Shown here: positions 1 to 8,920 of the stretch, one piece after another | Layout: the number at the start of each line of letters is the position of its first letter | How positions within the stretch are numbered: position 1 is the stretch's first letter | Source: an uncultured Pseudomonadota bacterium | GTDB lineage: Bacteria; Pseudomonadota; Gammaproteobacteria; Steroidobacterales; Steroidobacteraceae | DNA: 64,000 bases | Direction: 5' to 3' | NCBI GenBank assembly: GCA_903838705.1 | Contig: CAILZL010000004.1 | Coordinates: 157,152 to 221,151, forward strand | Notes under the pieces: model-generated | What the model was told of the DNA's origin: nothing | Database searches by the model: none | Seen by the model: the letters and a program-made list of their open reading frames with translations, nothing else | Translations under genes and position numbers: made by a program

Positions 1-2655
1 GATTCAGATTTCACAGGTGCAAATGCTGCCTGCCCTTCATCACCGACCTGATAACGCGCAATCATTTCACTGAGTGTCTGCGCCTGTTCAACAATGGCCT
101 GACTGGCAGCCGCAGCCTGCTCAACCAGCGCGGCATTCTGCTGCGTGGTATCGTCCATCTGCATCACAGCCTTGTTCACCTGCTCAATGCCAGAGGACTG
201 TTCACGGCTGGCGGCAGCAATTTCCGCCACAATGTCAGTTACTTTCTTGACTGCCATGACAATCTCATCAAGCGTCTTGCCTGATTCATCCACCAGCTTG
301 CTGCCTTCTTCCACCTTGGCCACGCTGTCCTGAATGAGTGTCTTGATTTCCTTTGAAGCAGTGGCGCTGCGCCCTGCGAGATTGCGTACTTCAGTTGCTA
401 CCACCGCAAAGCCACGACCCTGTTCACCAGCGCGCGCAGCTTCTACCGCTGCATTCAGCGCCAGCAGATTGGTCTGGAAGGCAATTTCTTCAATTACACC
501 GATGATGTCGGCGATCTTCTTCGATGCCTCATTGATGCCACCCATGGCTTTCACTGCAGATCCCACTACTGCACCGCCCTTCTCGGCTTGCTGCCGTGCG
601 GCCATCGCCAGCTGATTGGCCTGACCTGCATTGTCGGCGGTCTGCTTGACGGTAGATGTCATTTCTTCCATGGAAGAAGCTGTTTCTTCCAGACTGGAGG
701 CCTGTTCTTCAGTACGCTGGGACAGATTGTTATTGCCCCTGGAGATTTCTTCTGCACCTGTGTGTACTTCACCCGCAGCGGATTTGACGTTCCTGATGAG
801 GTTGGCCATTGACTCGACCAATGAATTAACCCCTGCACATAACGCTTCAATTTCACCAGTCATGCCGGCAGTCTGAATACGGGGTTGCAGGTTGCCCTCA
901 ATGGCTGAATTGACAACTTTGCGCGTCTCATCCACAGCCGTCTGCAATTGCGCTGACAACTGGACTTGTCGCATGGTTGATTCAAGCAATGAATTAACAC
1001 CACCGCAGAGTTCTTCCAGCTCACCTGTCTTGCCCTGCATCGGAATACGCTGCGTTACATCACCGTTGATCACCGCTTTTACTGCCGTCTGAGTTTCCTG
1101 TACAACAGATTGCAACTGCTGTGACATCAGGACCTGCTCGGTAATGTCAGTGGCATAGGCAACGATCTTGAACGGCTTACCGTGGCTATCAAGTACCGGA
1201 TTGTAGGAAGCCTCAACCCATATCTGCTGGCCGCTCCTGGTGATGCGCTTGTACTGACCCGCATCGTATTCGCCGCGTAGCAGCTTCTCCCAGAATGCAC
1301 GGTGCTCACCTCCCGCTGCATACACTGGCTCCGTTAGCAAACTATGGTGCTTGCCGTTAATTTCATTCGGGGAATAGCCGAATATCCGCACAAAGTTTTC
1401 GTTCACAGAACGTACTGAGCCATCCAGATCCAGTTCAATCACGGCCTGCACCCGGCCAATCGCCGTCATCTGGCCTTGAATGTCTTCCTTCAGGCGAGCT
1501 TCATCCGCAAGAGTTTGACATAGCTTGTCACGCAGTGCACTCAGTTGTGACATCAATGTGCGCGTCTCGGCGGTGCCGATCTGCTCAAGATTAAGCCCGT
1601 CATACTTGCCACCTCGCATCTCGTCCATTGCCTGTAAAGCTTTTGTAATTGGCTTATTGATGGCTCGTACAAGCAAGACGCTCAGGAACGAGGCAATCGC
1701 CAGCAGCAGGGCTGTCAGGCTCAGATTGGTGTATAGAGCTGAGCGAGTTGAGGTAAAGCGCTCACTGACAATTTTATGGAAGCCTTCTGAAACTGGATCG
1801 TGTATCTGATGAATACCATGCAAGGCTGTCTGCCACTGCGCAAGCGCCGCACTCACCTCTCTGAGATCAGGATGTGCAGCCTGTAACGTCTTCATGGTCT
1901 GTTTAGAAGCTTCCTTGTAAAGCGCATTGGAACCTGCAATCACAGAATCATACTGCCCCTTCATGGCAGCCGTTGACCCGCCCACCACTTCGACATTCCG
2001 CTGCATTACTTCATATTGCTGAAGTACCACGCCAGCTGCCATAGAGGCTTTCTCACGAACCTGTTCTAAATCAGCATCTGCGAGATGCAGCTGGTTCAGG
2101 GCGGCGCTGGCAAGCCGTGTCTGCTCAATTACAATGGGCAATCGGGTCGCCACCACATCACCCAGGTAGTAACTTTCCAGAACCGGATCAAGTGTTATTC
2201 CGGAACTGTCTGCCACCTTGAGACTGAATTCATTCAGTTCATGACCGAGATCACTGAGCTGTGTTACCGTGCTGCTGCTACTCATTGTAGCCAGTTCTGT
2301 GCTGAGCTTTTCCCACTGACTACGCAGCCCCAGAGCGTCGACCGCAGCCATGTGCCCACGATTGACTTCTGTCGCAGTGTCACTGACCTCCTTAATCCGG
2401 GTTGCCACCAGTGCGGCGTCGGCTGATCTGCCCGATTCAGTTTCAGCGGCGAGAATCGCCAGCTCCCCTGTTCTGCCGGCGAGATCAATCAGCAGCTCAT
2501 TCAGCTCTGCACCCTGCAGCTCTGCTTTTGCTCCGTCTATATTCACAACTGAGTTGTGTATATATGAGTAAGCCAGCCATGACATCGGCAGCAGCAAAGC
2601 AACCCCTGTCACCAGCAGGTAGGTAGACGTCTTGAATGCGGGCAATTTGAACATG
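1..2655 (-). CDS. Methyl-accepting chemotaxis protein, C-terminus off window
   Basis: Inner-membrane chemoreceptor that controls CheA through CheW. I translated the minus strand from ATG 2655 and it stays open for 885 codons to the window edge, so the last residues are missing. Visible in order: TM1 (about 10-32), a periplasmic helical sensor region (to about 305), TM2 (about 308-330), HAMP, a PAS domain (about 400-510, with motifs such as FGYSPNE and ending in ATDITEQ), two further HAMP-like repeats (each with GE-E-LC-GVNSL), and the signalling domain with its hairpin tip ([19 protein letters not shown], about 720). Glutamate/glutamine-rich methylation helices flank the tip. It lies 146 bp downstream of cheW in the same direction. 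The PAS domain could bind a flavin or heme, but the ligand cannot be told from sequence. Confidence 0.93.
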
Positions 2656-2801
2656 ATAAATACCTGTCAATAAACTACGGACTTTTTGTTGCATCCCGGA
2701 TTTGCAGCGGTTTGCGACAACCAATTTCAATTCACACAGTTTCACCACAGACAGCAACCCGCTTCCCAGTTGCTGCCCACCAGAATCATCAAACACTCTC
2801 G

Positions 2802-3290
2802 CTAATGCATCTGCTGACCCGAAACAAGACGATCAGCATCCAGCAGGATGATGGTCTTGCCATCAAGGTGAGCCAGGCTTTGCACCATCTCGCTGGATGC
2901 AAGGCTGCCAATCTCCGGCATTTTATGAAGCTGGTTTTCGTTGACGTCACAGACTTCAGAGACAGCATCGACCACCAGACCAATGATCTGGTTATCAGCA
3001 GCAAGTTCGACCCGGATGACAATGACCACAGTTGCCGGCCCGAAGGTAGTAGGAGTCAGAGCGAGTCTGCGTCTCAGGTCAATCACCGGCACGACGCTGC
3101 CACGCAGATCCATTACACCCAGCACCCATTCCGGTGACTCTGGCAGTGTGGTCACCGATGACCAGCCCCGTATTTCCTGAACTGTCTGGATGCCCACACC
3201 GTATTCTTCGCCATCCAGCTGGAAGGTCAGATACTGTCTGGTTGATGTATCAGCTGATCTGTTAGCTACAGCATTGCTGGTTTGACTCAC
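2802..3290 (-). CDS. cheW: Chemotaxis coupling protein CheW
   Basis: Adaptor that links chemoreceptors to the CheA kinase in the signalling array. The 162-residue protein is one CheW domain after about 18 variable residues, with the usual hallmarks QYLTFQLDGEEYGV, the LPESPEWVLGVMDLRG region and VVPVIDLR. The start is a GTG that overlaps the cheA stop as GTGA, which fixes the start and implies translational coupling. The chemoreceptor gene follows downstream. Confidence 0.95.
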   Translation of the reverse strand: MSQTSNAVANRSADTSTRQYLTFQLDGEEYGVGIQTVQEIRGWSSVTTLPESPEWVLGVMDLRGSVVPVIDLRRRLALTPTTFGPATVVIVIRVELAADNQIIGLVVDAVSEVCDVNENQLHKMPEIGSLASSEMVQSLAHLDGKTIILLDADRLVSGQQMH

Positions 3291-5383
3291 GCAGCCTCCC
3301 TTGCCGGGTCACGCGCGTTTTGCTGCTGGATGAAATTACTGATGACGCCCGGCACATCCAGAATGAGCGCCACACGACCATCGCCCAGCATGGTTGCACC
3401 GGTCAGACCTGTGATCTGACGGAAATTGGTTTCGAGACTCTTGATGACAACCTGCTGCTGTGACATCAACTCATCAACAAACAGTCCTATGCGCTTGCCA
3501 TCGGCTTCGACAATCATCAACAGCCCATTAGACAGCTCTGTACGGTCGGCGACGATATCGAACAGTTCATACAGTCGCACGATGGGAATGTACTCATCGC
3601 GCAGCCGGAATACTTCAGAGCGATTTGCAATAGTGCTCACCTGCTCGGGCCGTATCTGGATGGTCTCAACGATCGAGACGATAGGTACCACATAGGTTTC
3701 CGAGCCGACGCGTGCAAGTTGCCCGTCGAGAATGGCCAGAGTCAGTGGCAATCTGATTCGTACCGTGCTGCCCTTGCCCAGAGTCGAGTAGATCTGCACA
3801 TGGCCACCAATCTCGTTGATGTTGCGCCGTACCACATCCATGCCGACTCCCCGTCCCGATACATCACTGACCACTTCGGCAGTTGAAAAACCGGGAGCAA
3901 AGATCAGATTCAGGATTTTCTCTTCGGACAGTTCCTCATCCGGTCCTACCAGTCCACGCTCACGCGCTTTGGCGAGAATCCGGTCGCGATTTAGTCCGCC
4001 GCCATCATCACTGACTTCAACAATGACATTGCCACCCTTGTGATATGCATTGAGTTCAATGGTGCCTTGAGCAGGCTTGCCTGCTGCAAGCCGCTTGTCC
4101 GGGGTCTCGATGCCGTGATCCACTGAGTTGCGCACCAGATGCACCAGCGGATCACCGATCTTTTCAAGCACTGTCTTGTCGAGTTCGGTCTGATCACCGG
4201 TCATCTTCAATTCAAGATTCTTGCCCAGACGCTGCCCCAGATCACGAATCATGCGCGGGAAACGATTGAACACCGAGCTGATCGGCAGCATGCGTACGCG
4301 CATGACACTTTCCTGAAGTGAACGCATGTGCCGTTCCAGCTGCGCCAGTGCGTTACGCAGTTCTTCAGCCTGCCGGCCTTCCATGGGAGCAGCCAGCTGA
4401 CTCAGCACTGATTGCGTGATGGCCAGTTCACCGACTGAATTCAGCATCTCATCAATTTTTTCGATGCTGACACGAATGGATCCGCCTTCACTGCCTGATG
4501 AACGTGGTGCTTCAGGACGGGATGCGGCTCCTGCCGCCACAGATGGCGCCGGTGGTGGTGTCGCTGCTGCAGTTTCACTCGCTGCAATCGCATGATCTGC
4601 TGCCGGTGTAGCTGTCGGTTGTACAGCAGCCGCGGACTGAACGGGGGTGAGCGGCTCGATATTCAGCTCGCATTCACCATCAACCCATTCGAATATCTGC
4701 TCCACTTTGCTTCGTTCCGCATCACTGCGTAACTCAATTTTCCAGGAGAGCATGCACACTTCCGGATCGAGATCTGCAAGCGTTGGTACCTTGTTTGCGT
4801 CTACGCGAGTTGTCATTTTTCCCAGCAGTGACAGCTCACGGAGCATGCGCACGGGATCATTGCCGTGCTGGAGCATCTGCACACCGGGCACAAGGCTGAT
4901 ACGCCAGCCGGGTACGACATCCACACTGGGAGCAGCGACTGGCGCAGGCACAACAGCTGCGCCGACTGCTGCCGGAACAGCCGTGGCAGCAGAGTTACCG
5001 TTCATGATCGCCTGTAACTCTGCGTGCAGAGCGGCGGTACGTTCCGTATCGGAGGCCTGTTTGGTCTGGGTTGCGGTCAGCATGTCCCGCATGACATCCA
5101 CTGAACGCAACAGCACATCTACTATTGTTGGATCAACCTGCCGCTTGCCGCTGCGCAGTTGATCCAGCAGCGTTTCTGCCGTGTGAGTGAACGCCGCTAT
5201 ATCCTCAAACCCGAATGTTGCACTGCCACCCTTGATGGAATGTGCCACACGGAAAATGGTATTGATGATTTCCGAATCTGCATCGCCAGAGCTCAATTTG
5301 AGCAAGGCGGCTTCCATTGACTCCAGGGCTTCAAAGCTTTCCTGAAAGAATGATTCGTGAAATTGCGCAAGATCCAGACTCAT
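3287..5383 (-). CDS. cheA: Chemotaxis sensor histidine kinase CheA
   Basis: Autophosphorylates at the HPt histidine and passes phosphate to CheY. The 698 residues show an N-terminal HPt domain (FRVAHSIKGGSATFGF, phospho-His near 48), an Ala/Pro linker, a middle region containing WRISLVPG and LLGKMTTRVD (about 180-255), a second Ala/Pro linker (about 255-300), the P3 dimerisation helices, the HATPase domain (N box HLVRNSVDHGIE, G boxes DDGGGL and GRGVGMDVV) and a C-terminal CheW-like P5 domain. Length is normal for CheA. It sits 6 bp after the STAS gene and overlaps cheW by 4 bp. All catalytic boxes look intact. Confidence 0.97.
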   Translation of the reverse strand: MSLDLAQFHESFFQESFEALESMEAALLKLSSGDADSEIINTIFRVAHSIKGGSATFGFEDIAAFTHTAETLLDQLRSGKRQVDPTIVDVLLRSVDVMRDMLTATQTKQASDTERTAALHAELQAIMNGNSAATAVPAAVGAAVVPAPVAAPSVDVVPGWRISLVPGVQMLQHGNDPVRMLRELSLLGKMTTRVDANKVPTLADLDPEVCMLSWKIELRSDAERSKVEQIFEWVDGECELNIEPLTPVQSAAAVQPTATPAADHAIAASETAAATPPPAPSVAAGAASRPEAPRSSGSEGGSIRVSIEKIDEMLNSVGELAITQSVLSQLAAPMEGRQAEELRNALAQLERHMRSLQESVMRVRMLPISSVFNRFPRMIRDLGQRLGKNLELKMTGDQTELDKTVLEKIGDPLVHLVRNSVDHGIETPDKRLAAGKPAQGTIELNAYHKGGNVIVEVSDDGGGLNRDRILAKARERGLVGPDEELSEEKILNLIFAPGFSTAEVVSDVSGRGVGMDVVRRNINEIGGHVQIYSTLGKGSTVRIRLPLTLAILDGQLARVGSETYVVPIVSIVETIQIRPEQVSTIANRSEVFRLRDEYIPIVRLYELFDIVADRTELSNGLLMIVEADGKRIGLFVDELMSQQQVVIKSLETNFRQITGLTGATMLGDGRVALILDVPGVISNFIQQQNARDPAREAA

Positions 5384-5389
5384 GACGAT

Positions 5390-5740
5390 TTATCCTGCAC
5401 TGCCCAGAGATGACACACCGGGACTTTCCAGCAATGACCCGACGCCCATCAGTTCGATGGCTTCTTCGAGTACTGCTGAGCGGCACTTCCAGAAGAAACC
5501 CAGGTTTTTTTCCAGACAGTCGAGTGAAAACGCAACCAGCAACTGCACACCGGTCGCATCGATGCGTTCAACAGCAGTGCCGTCAAGCTCATAAGGAGCC
5601 GGTCTGGCAAACTGCTCCAGCATGTGTGCTTTAAGCGCAGCGGCTTCATGTATGGTGCAGGCACCAGTCAGCACAATGCGTCCGGTTGATTCTTTGGGTG
5701 CAGAGGCAGTGGTATCGGTATTTTTAGAGCGCTTGCCCAC
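5390..5740 (-). CDS. STAS-domain protein of the chemotaxis operon
   Basis: A 116-residue cytoplasmic protein with a single STAS (anti-sigma-antagonist) fold after about 20 polar residues. The central strand/helix reads ELDGTAVERIDATGVQLLV, matching the family pattern in which a DSSG-type motif caps helix 1; here it is DATG, so the usual phosphorylatable serine is replaced by threonine. The start is GTG 5740, chosen because an AGAGGT Shine-Dalgarno lies 6 bases upstream. It is the first gene after a sigma-28 type promoter and is directly followed by cheA. STAS proteins are seen in some chemosensory clusters, but the partner is unknown. A role as adaptor or scaffold for CheA is inference. Confidence 0.85.
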   Translation of the reverse strand: MGKRSKNTDTTASAPKESTGRIVLTGACTIHEAAALKAHMLEQFARPAPYELDGTAVERIDATGVQLLVAFSLDCLEKNLGFFWKCRSAVLEEAIELMGVGSLLESPGVSSLGSAG

Positions 5741-5784
5741 AACAGACCTCTATGTCTATGGATTAAACAAAATGACGTAACCCC

Positions 5785-5811
5785 TTTTCGGCCGTGCACA
5801 ACGCTTCTTGA
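5785..5811 (-). promoter_or_regulatory. Sigma-28 (FliA) type promoter for STAS-cheA-cheW
   Basis: On the minus strand: TCAAGAAG, 11 bases, GCCGAAAA. The flagellar sigma-28 consensus is TAAAGTTT-N11-GCCGATAA. The spacing is exact and seven of eight -10 bases match. It lies in the 106-bp gap between fliN and the STAS gene, about 45 bp before the GTG start, so it can give the chemotaxis genes expression separate from the switch genes upstream. Confidence 0.7.
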
Positions 5812-5846
5812 TGTGATGCGGTTGACACTTTTTGATACATTTGACC

Positions 5847-6188
5847 TTACGATCCAGTGTTTCGGGTTCGCTCCTCTGGCCGGATGACATCGGTCAGCCG
5901 CACTCCACACTTGTCATTGACCATTACTGCTTCGCCATGCGCCAGCAACCTGCCGTTCACCAGAACATCAAATGCATCGCCCACTTCACGATCCAGCTCT
6001 ATCACTGAACCGGCAGTGAGCTGCAGCAGACCGCGTATGGGAATGCGGGTTCGGCCCACTTCGAGGGCAAGAGTGACCGGCAGATCTGCCGCGTCTTCCA
6101 GTTGCAGAGGCGTTTCGCCTTGAGCTGTCTGAGCTGGCGCCCGATAGTCATTGAACTGAACCGCTTCAGCAAAAGGTTGTGTAGTCAC
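5847..6188 (-). CDS. fliN: Flagellar motor switch protein FliN
   Basis: Lower C-ring component that forms heterocomplexes with FliM and helps dock export proteins. The 113 residues have a variable N-terminus (about 1-35) and a full SpoA/surface-presentation domain with LPVTLALEVGRTRIPI, LLQLTAGSVIELDREVGDAFDVLVNGRLLAHGE in consecutive segments, and GVRLTDVI near the end. Length is typical. The start is GTG 6188, overlapping the fliM stop as GTGA, so the two are coupled. Confidence 0.95.
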   Translation of the reverse strand: MTTQPFAEAVQFNDYRAPAQTAQGETPLQLEDAADLPVTLALEVGRTRIPIRGLLQLTAGSVIELDREVGDAFDVLVNGRLLAHGEAVMVNDKCGVRLTDVIRPEERTRNTGS

Positions 6189-7198
6189 ATTGCACCTCCA
6201 GTGGCAACCAGAGCCTGTGAACGGCTGCGCCTGTTAATACGGTTGGTTACTTTGACGGCCAGCTGTCCACGCGATGAACCCAATGTGCCGCGCACAAAGG
6301 GCACACCCTCAGCGAGTAAAGTGACATGTCCATCAAAGTCACATGGAATGACATCTCCGGCCTTCAGCTTGAGTACCTGCCCCACATTGAGACTTGAATG
6401 ACCCAGAATCGGTACCAGATCAACTTTTACTTCTTCAACTTCTTCCCGGATGGTCTGCATCCAGTTTTCATTGACTTCAGCCTGTTCGCTGCGCACTGCC
6501 GTATCAAGCAGCTCACGGATAGGCTCGATCATGGTGTACGGCAAGGTCACATGAATCTCACCGCTGCCGCCTTCCAGTTCAACCTTGAATGACGTGACAA
6601 CAACGATTTCTGACGGACCGACGATGTTGGCAAAATGCGGATTCATTTCGGAGTTCAGATACTCAACCTGCAACTCACTGACAGGTGCCCATGCCTCCTG
6701 CAAATCCTGAAATGCCTGTTTAAGCACCAGCTGGATGATGCGATTCTCTGTTCCGGTGAACTCACGGCCTTCAATCTTGGCGTGCCGTCCAGTTCCTCCG
6801 AAGAAATTATCAACCAGGGTAAACACCAGCCTGGAGTCCATGACAAATAATGCAGTACCCCGCAGCGGAGCCAGCTTGATCATATTGAGACTGGCAGGCA
6901 GGTGCAGGGTCTGCACGTATTCACTGTATTTTTTCACCTGGATGGGCGACACCGATATTTCCGGTGTCCGGCGGACCATATTGAACAACGCAATACGCAA
7001 CAGTCGCGCATACCGGTCATTGATCATCTCAAGTGTCGGCATACGTCCACGCACGACACGCATTTCTGTCGAGATGTCGTAACTACGGACTTCACCGGAT
7101 ACGTTGGTACCGCCGTCTACAGGCACATCAGCGCCATCCACGCCATGCAGCAGCGCATCAATTTCGTCCTGACCAAGAATTACAGCACCGTCATTCAT
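6185..7198 (-). CDS. fliM: Flagellar motor switch protein FliM
   Basis: C-ring protein that binds CheY-P and reverses motor rotation. The 337 residues show the N-terminal CheY-binding peptide (ILGQDEIDALL, residues 8-18), a middle CheC-like domain with the FliG-contact region (about 50-230; the family's GGTG motif is in FFGGTGRHAKIEGREFT), and a C-terminal SpoA domain that pairs with FliN. Length is normal. It starts 67 bp after fliG and overlaps fliN by 4 bp. The intact CheY-binding peptide says this switch is meant to respond to CheY-P. Confidence 0.97.
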   Translation of the reverse strand: MNDGAVILGQDEIDALLHGVDGADVPVDGGTNVSGEVRSYDISTEMRVVRGRMPTLEMINDRYARLLRIALFNMVRRTPEISVSPIQVKKYSEYVQTLHLPASLNMIKLAPLRGTALFVMDSRLVFTLVDNFFGGTGRHAKIEGREFTGTENRIIQLVLKQAFQDLQEAWAPVSELQVEYLNSEMNPHFANIVGPSEIVVVTSFKVELEGGSGEIHVTLPYTMIEPIRELLDTAVRSEQAEVNENWMQTIREEVEEVKVDLVPILGHSSLNVGQVLKLKAGDVIPCDFDGHVTLLAEGVPFVRGTLGSSRGQLAVKVTNRINRRSRSQALVATGGAM

Positions 7199-7265
7199 CG
7201 CAAAGTCAACCTCATATAAATACGTCTCATAGCAAACCGGATATCAAACAAGCATCGTAGATTGG

Positions 7266-8273
7266 CTACACATATTCGTCGCCGCCCTTACCACCGAGCT
7301 GAATTCGACCTTCATCTGACATACGTCTGGCGATAACCAGAATTTCCTTATGGACTGCTTCAACTTCACTGAGCTTGACCGGTCCCTTTGATTCAAGATC
7401 TTCCCGCAAAGTTTCTGATGCTCTGGATGACATGTTCTTGAAGAAGCGTTCCTTGAGTGCGTCATCCGCACCCTTCAGAGCGATAATCAATTTGTCATTC
7501 TGAATTTCACGCATCAGTTCCTGCATGCCACGATCATCAACATCTATCAGGTCATCAAACACAAACATCAGGTCCTGAATCTTCTGCGCCAGATTAGTAT
7601 CTGTTTTGCCGATTTCTTCGACAATTTTTCCCTCTGTGGCTGCACCGACCAGATTGAGAATGCCAGCCGCAACCTTCGGTCCACCAAAACCGGAGGATTT
7701 TGATGCTCCACCGCCGCTGAACTGTTTTTCGAGCACCTGATCCAGCTCATCGAGCGCGGATGGATGCACACCTTCAAGCGTTGCAATACGGGTGATAATG
7801 TCGGCACGCATGATTTCCGGCATGGCATTGAGAATGGCTGCCGACTGATCTGAATCCAGGTATGACAGAACGATTGATATGATCTGCGGATGTTCATTGC
7901 GCAGCATGTCCGCCACCTGTTTGGCTTCCATCCATTTGAGCGCTTCAAGTCCGCGACTGCTACGACCACCGAGTATCCTGTCAATCACTGCATTGGCCTT
8001 GTCTGCACCCAGCGCTTCCTTCAATACATTGCGCAAGTACTGATCCGAATCCACACCGATGGATGTTTGAAGCTCAAGATCAGTAGAAAACTTATTCAAA
8101 ACCGAGCTGACCCCTTCCCGTGATACACCGGTAATCTGCGCCATGCTGGAACCAATGCGCTGGACGACCTTGGCATCCAGTTGTTTCAGAACGGCGGCGG
8201 CAGCTGACTCACCTAGAGTCATCATAAGAATGGCTGCGCGCTCTATTCCTGAATATGTAGCTTGAGCTGTCAT
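7266..8273 (-). CDS. fliG: Flagellar motor switch protein FliG
   Basis: Rotor protein that binds FliF through its N-terminal domain, FliM through its middle domain and the MotA stator through its C-terminal domain. From ATG 8273 it is 335 residues, the normal size. The EHPQ motif of the middle domain is near residue 130. The C-terminal torque helix (ALKERFFKNMSSRASE, REDLES) keeps the charged residues needed for stator contact, with a Lys at the last conserved Arg position. An in-frame upstream extension of 28 residues was rejected because it overlaps the preceding small gene and family homology begins at MTAQATYSGIERAAIL. Confidence 0.96.
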   Translation of the reverse strand: MTAQATYSGIERAAILMMTLGESAAAAVLKQLDAKVVQRIGSSMAQITGVSREGVSSVLNKFSTDLELQTSIGVDSDQYLRNVLKEALGADKANAVIDRILGGRSSRGLEALKWMEAKQVADMLRNEHPQIISIVLSYLDSDQSAAILNAMPEIMRADIITRIATLEGVHPSALDELDQVLEKQFSGGGASKSSGFGGPKVAAGILNLVGAATEGKIVEEIGKTDTNLAQKIQDLMFVFDDLIDVDDRGMQELMREIQNDKLIIALKGADDALKERFFKNMSSRASETLREDLESKGPVKLSEVEAVHKEILVIARRMSDEGRIQLGGKGGDEYV

Positions 8274-8283
8274 AATTGATTTA

Positions 8284-8520
8284 TTACCTTGCCCACTGTT
8301 CGAGAATGAATGCCACTTGCTGCGGCCTGCCCTTTGCCACTTCGAGAAGCCAATCACGATATTGGACTGGATGGACAGAATCTGACCCGTTCATTGCCTT
8401 GAGTAGACATGCTGCTGTATGCAATGAATCAGATTCATCAATACTGATACTGCCGAGCACATTACCCTCCCATAAAGATGGGAACGGCTGCGCTCGCTGA
8501 TGGCTATCTAATGGCGTCAT
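8284..8520 (-). CDS. Small protein resembling the FliG-binding C-terminal tail of FliF
   Basis: A 78-residue soluble protein with no membrane segment. Its last 25 residues (YRDWLLEVAKGRPQQVAFIL, then EQWAR at the stop) match the pattern of the extreme C-terminus of the MS-ring protein FliF, where two short helices of the form LxxxAxxxPxxVAxxLxxWL bind the N-terminal domain of FliG. The remaining roughly 470 FliF residues (membrane segments, ring-building domains) are absent, and the frame upstream, open to about 8607, has no FliF-like sequence. ATG 8520 has an AGGAG ribosome site 10 bases upstream and a sigma-54 type promoter behind that, so it is probably a real gene rather than a decayed end. 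It ends 10 bp before fliG. The FliF link is by eye and not confirmed. Confidence 0.65.
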   Translation of the reverse strand: MTPLDSHQRAQPFPSLWEGNVLGSISIDESDSLHTAACLLKAMNGSDSVHPVQYRDWLLEVAKGRPQQVAFILEQWAR

Positions 8521-8565
8521 CTGTCCGGCACTCCTGACTTGTACACACTGTGTTGCGAGGAATAT

Positions 8566-8581
8566 TGCAAATGCCGTGCCG
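8566..8581 (-). promoter_or_regulatory. Sigma-54 type promoter for the FliF-tail/fliG/fliM/fliN unit
   Basis: On the minus strand: CGGCACGGCATTTGCA. The consensus is TGGCAC-N5-TTGCW. The invariant GG and GC are ten bases apart as required, and only the first base differs. It lies about 45 bp before the ATG at 8520. In gammaproteobacteria, class II flagellar genes are often driven by sigma-54 with FleQ/FlrA-type activators, which fits the genes downstream. Confidence 0.68.
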
Positions 8582-8845
8582 CCATAAATTGTGTGGAGCG
8601 GTTCACACTTGTGCGGCCAGAATGACTTCGAAACGTCAGTTATCCGTCGTTATCAGGATTAATGGGTGAAAACAGATGGCGTCCTCTACCCATCAACCAT
8701 TCACATCTCATTAACTCTAGACATTGCATCAACATGGAGATGGCGACTGCTTCCGGACAATCCACGTTGTTATCCAACAGTTTCACAAGCGTGAATGCGT
8801 GATCCATGTCACATGAGAGGCGTCTGAAATACGTCTTGTACCGGC
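8582..8845 (+). other. Divergent intergenic region, no supported gene
   Basis: Spacer between the switch operon (minus) and cheYZ (plus). It has a weak minus-strand open frame (8640-8876, 78 codons) with no ribosome site and no family resemblance, whose start overlaps the cheY promoter. Enhancer sites for the sigma-54 promoter would be expected here but I cannot define one. Confidence 0.4.
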
Positions 8846-8872
8846 TCAAGTAGCCCGAGAGGTTGCCGATAG
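8846..8872 (+). promoter_or_regulatory. Sigma-28 (FliA) type promoter for cheYZ
   Basis: TCAAGTAG, 11 bases, GCCGATAG: matches TAAAGTTT-N11-GCCGATAA with exact spacing and seven of eight -10 bases. It ends 48 bp before the cheY ATG at 8921. This is the best sigma-28 match in the chemotaxis island. Confidence 0.78.
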
Positions 8873-8920
8873 TCATTGAAGATCAATGGCGCAGTTGCGT
8901 CGCAGAGAAGAGAGAACAGC

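Noticed and set aside
8640..8876. 78-codon minus-strand frame between the switch operon and cheY
   Set aside because: No ribosome site before its ATG, no family resemblance, and its start overlaps the cheY sigma-28 promoter, so I treat the region as intergenic.
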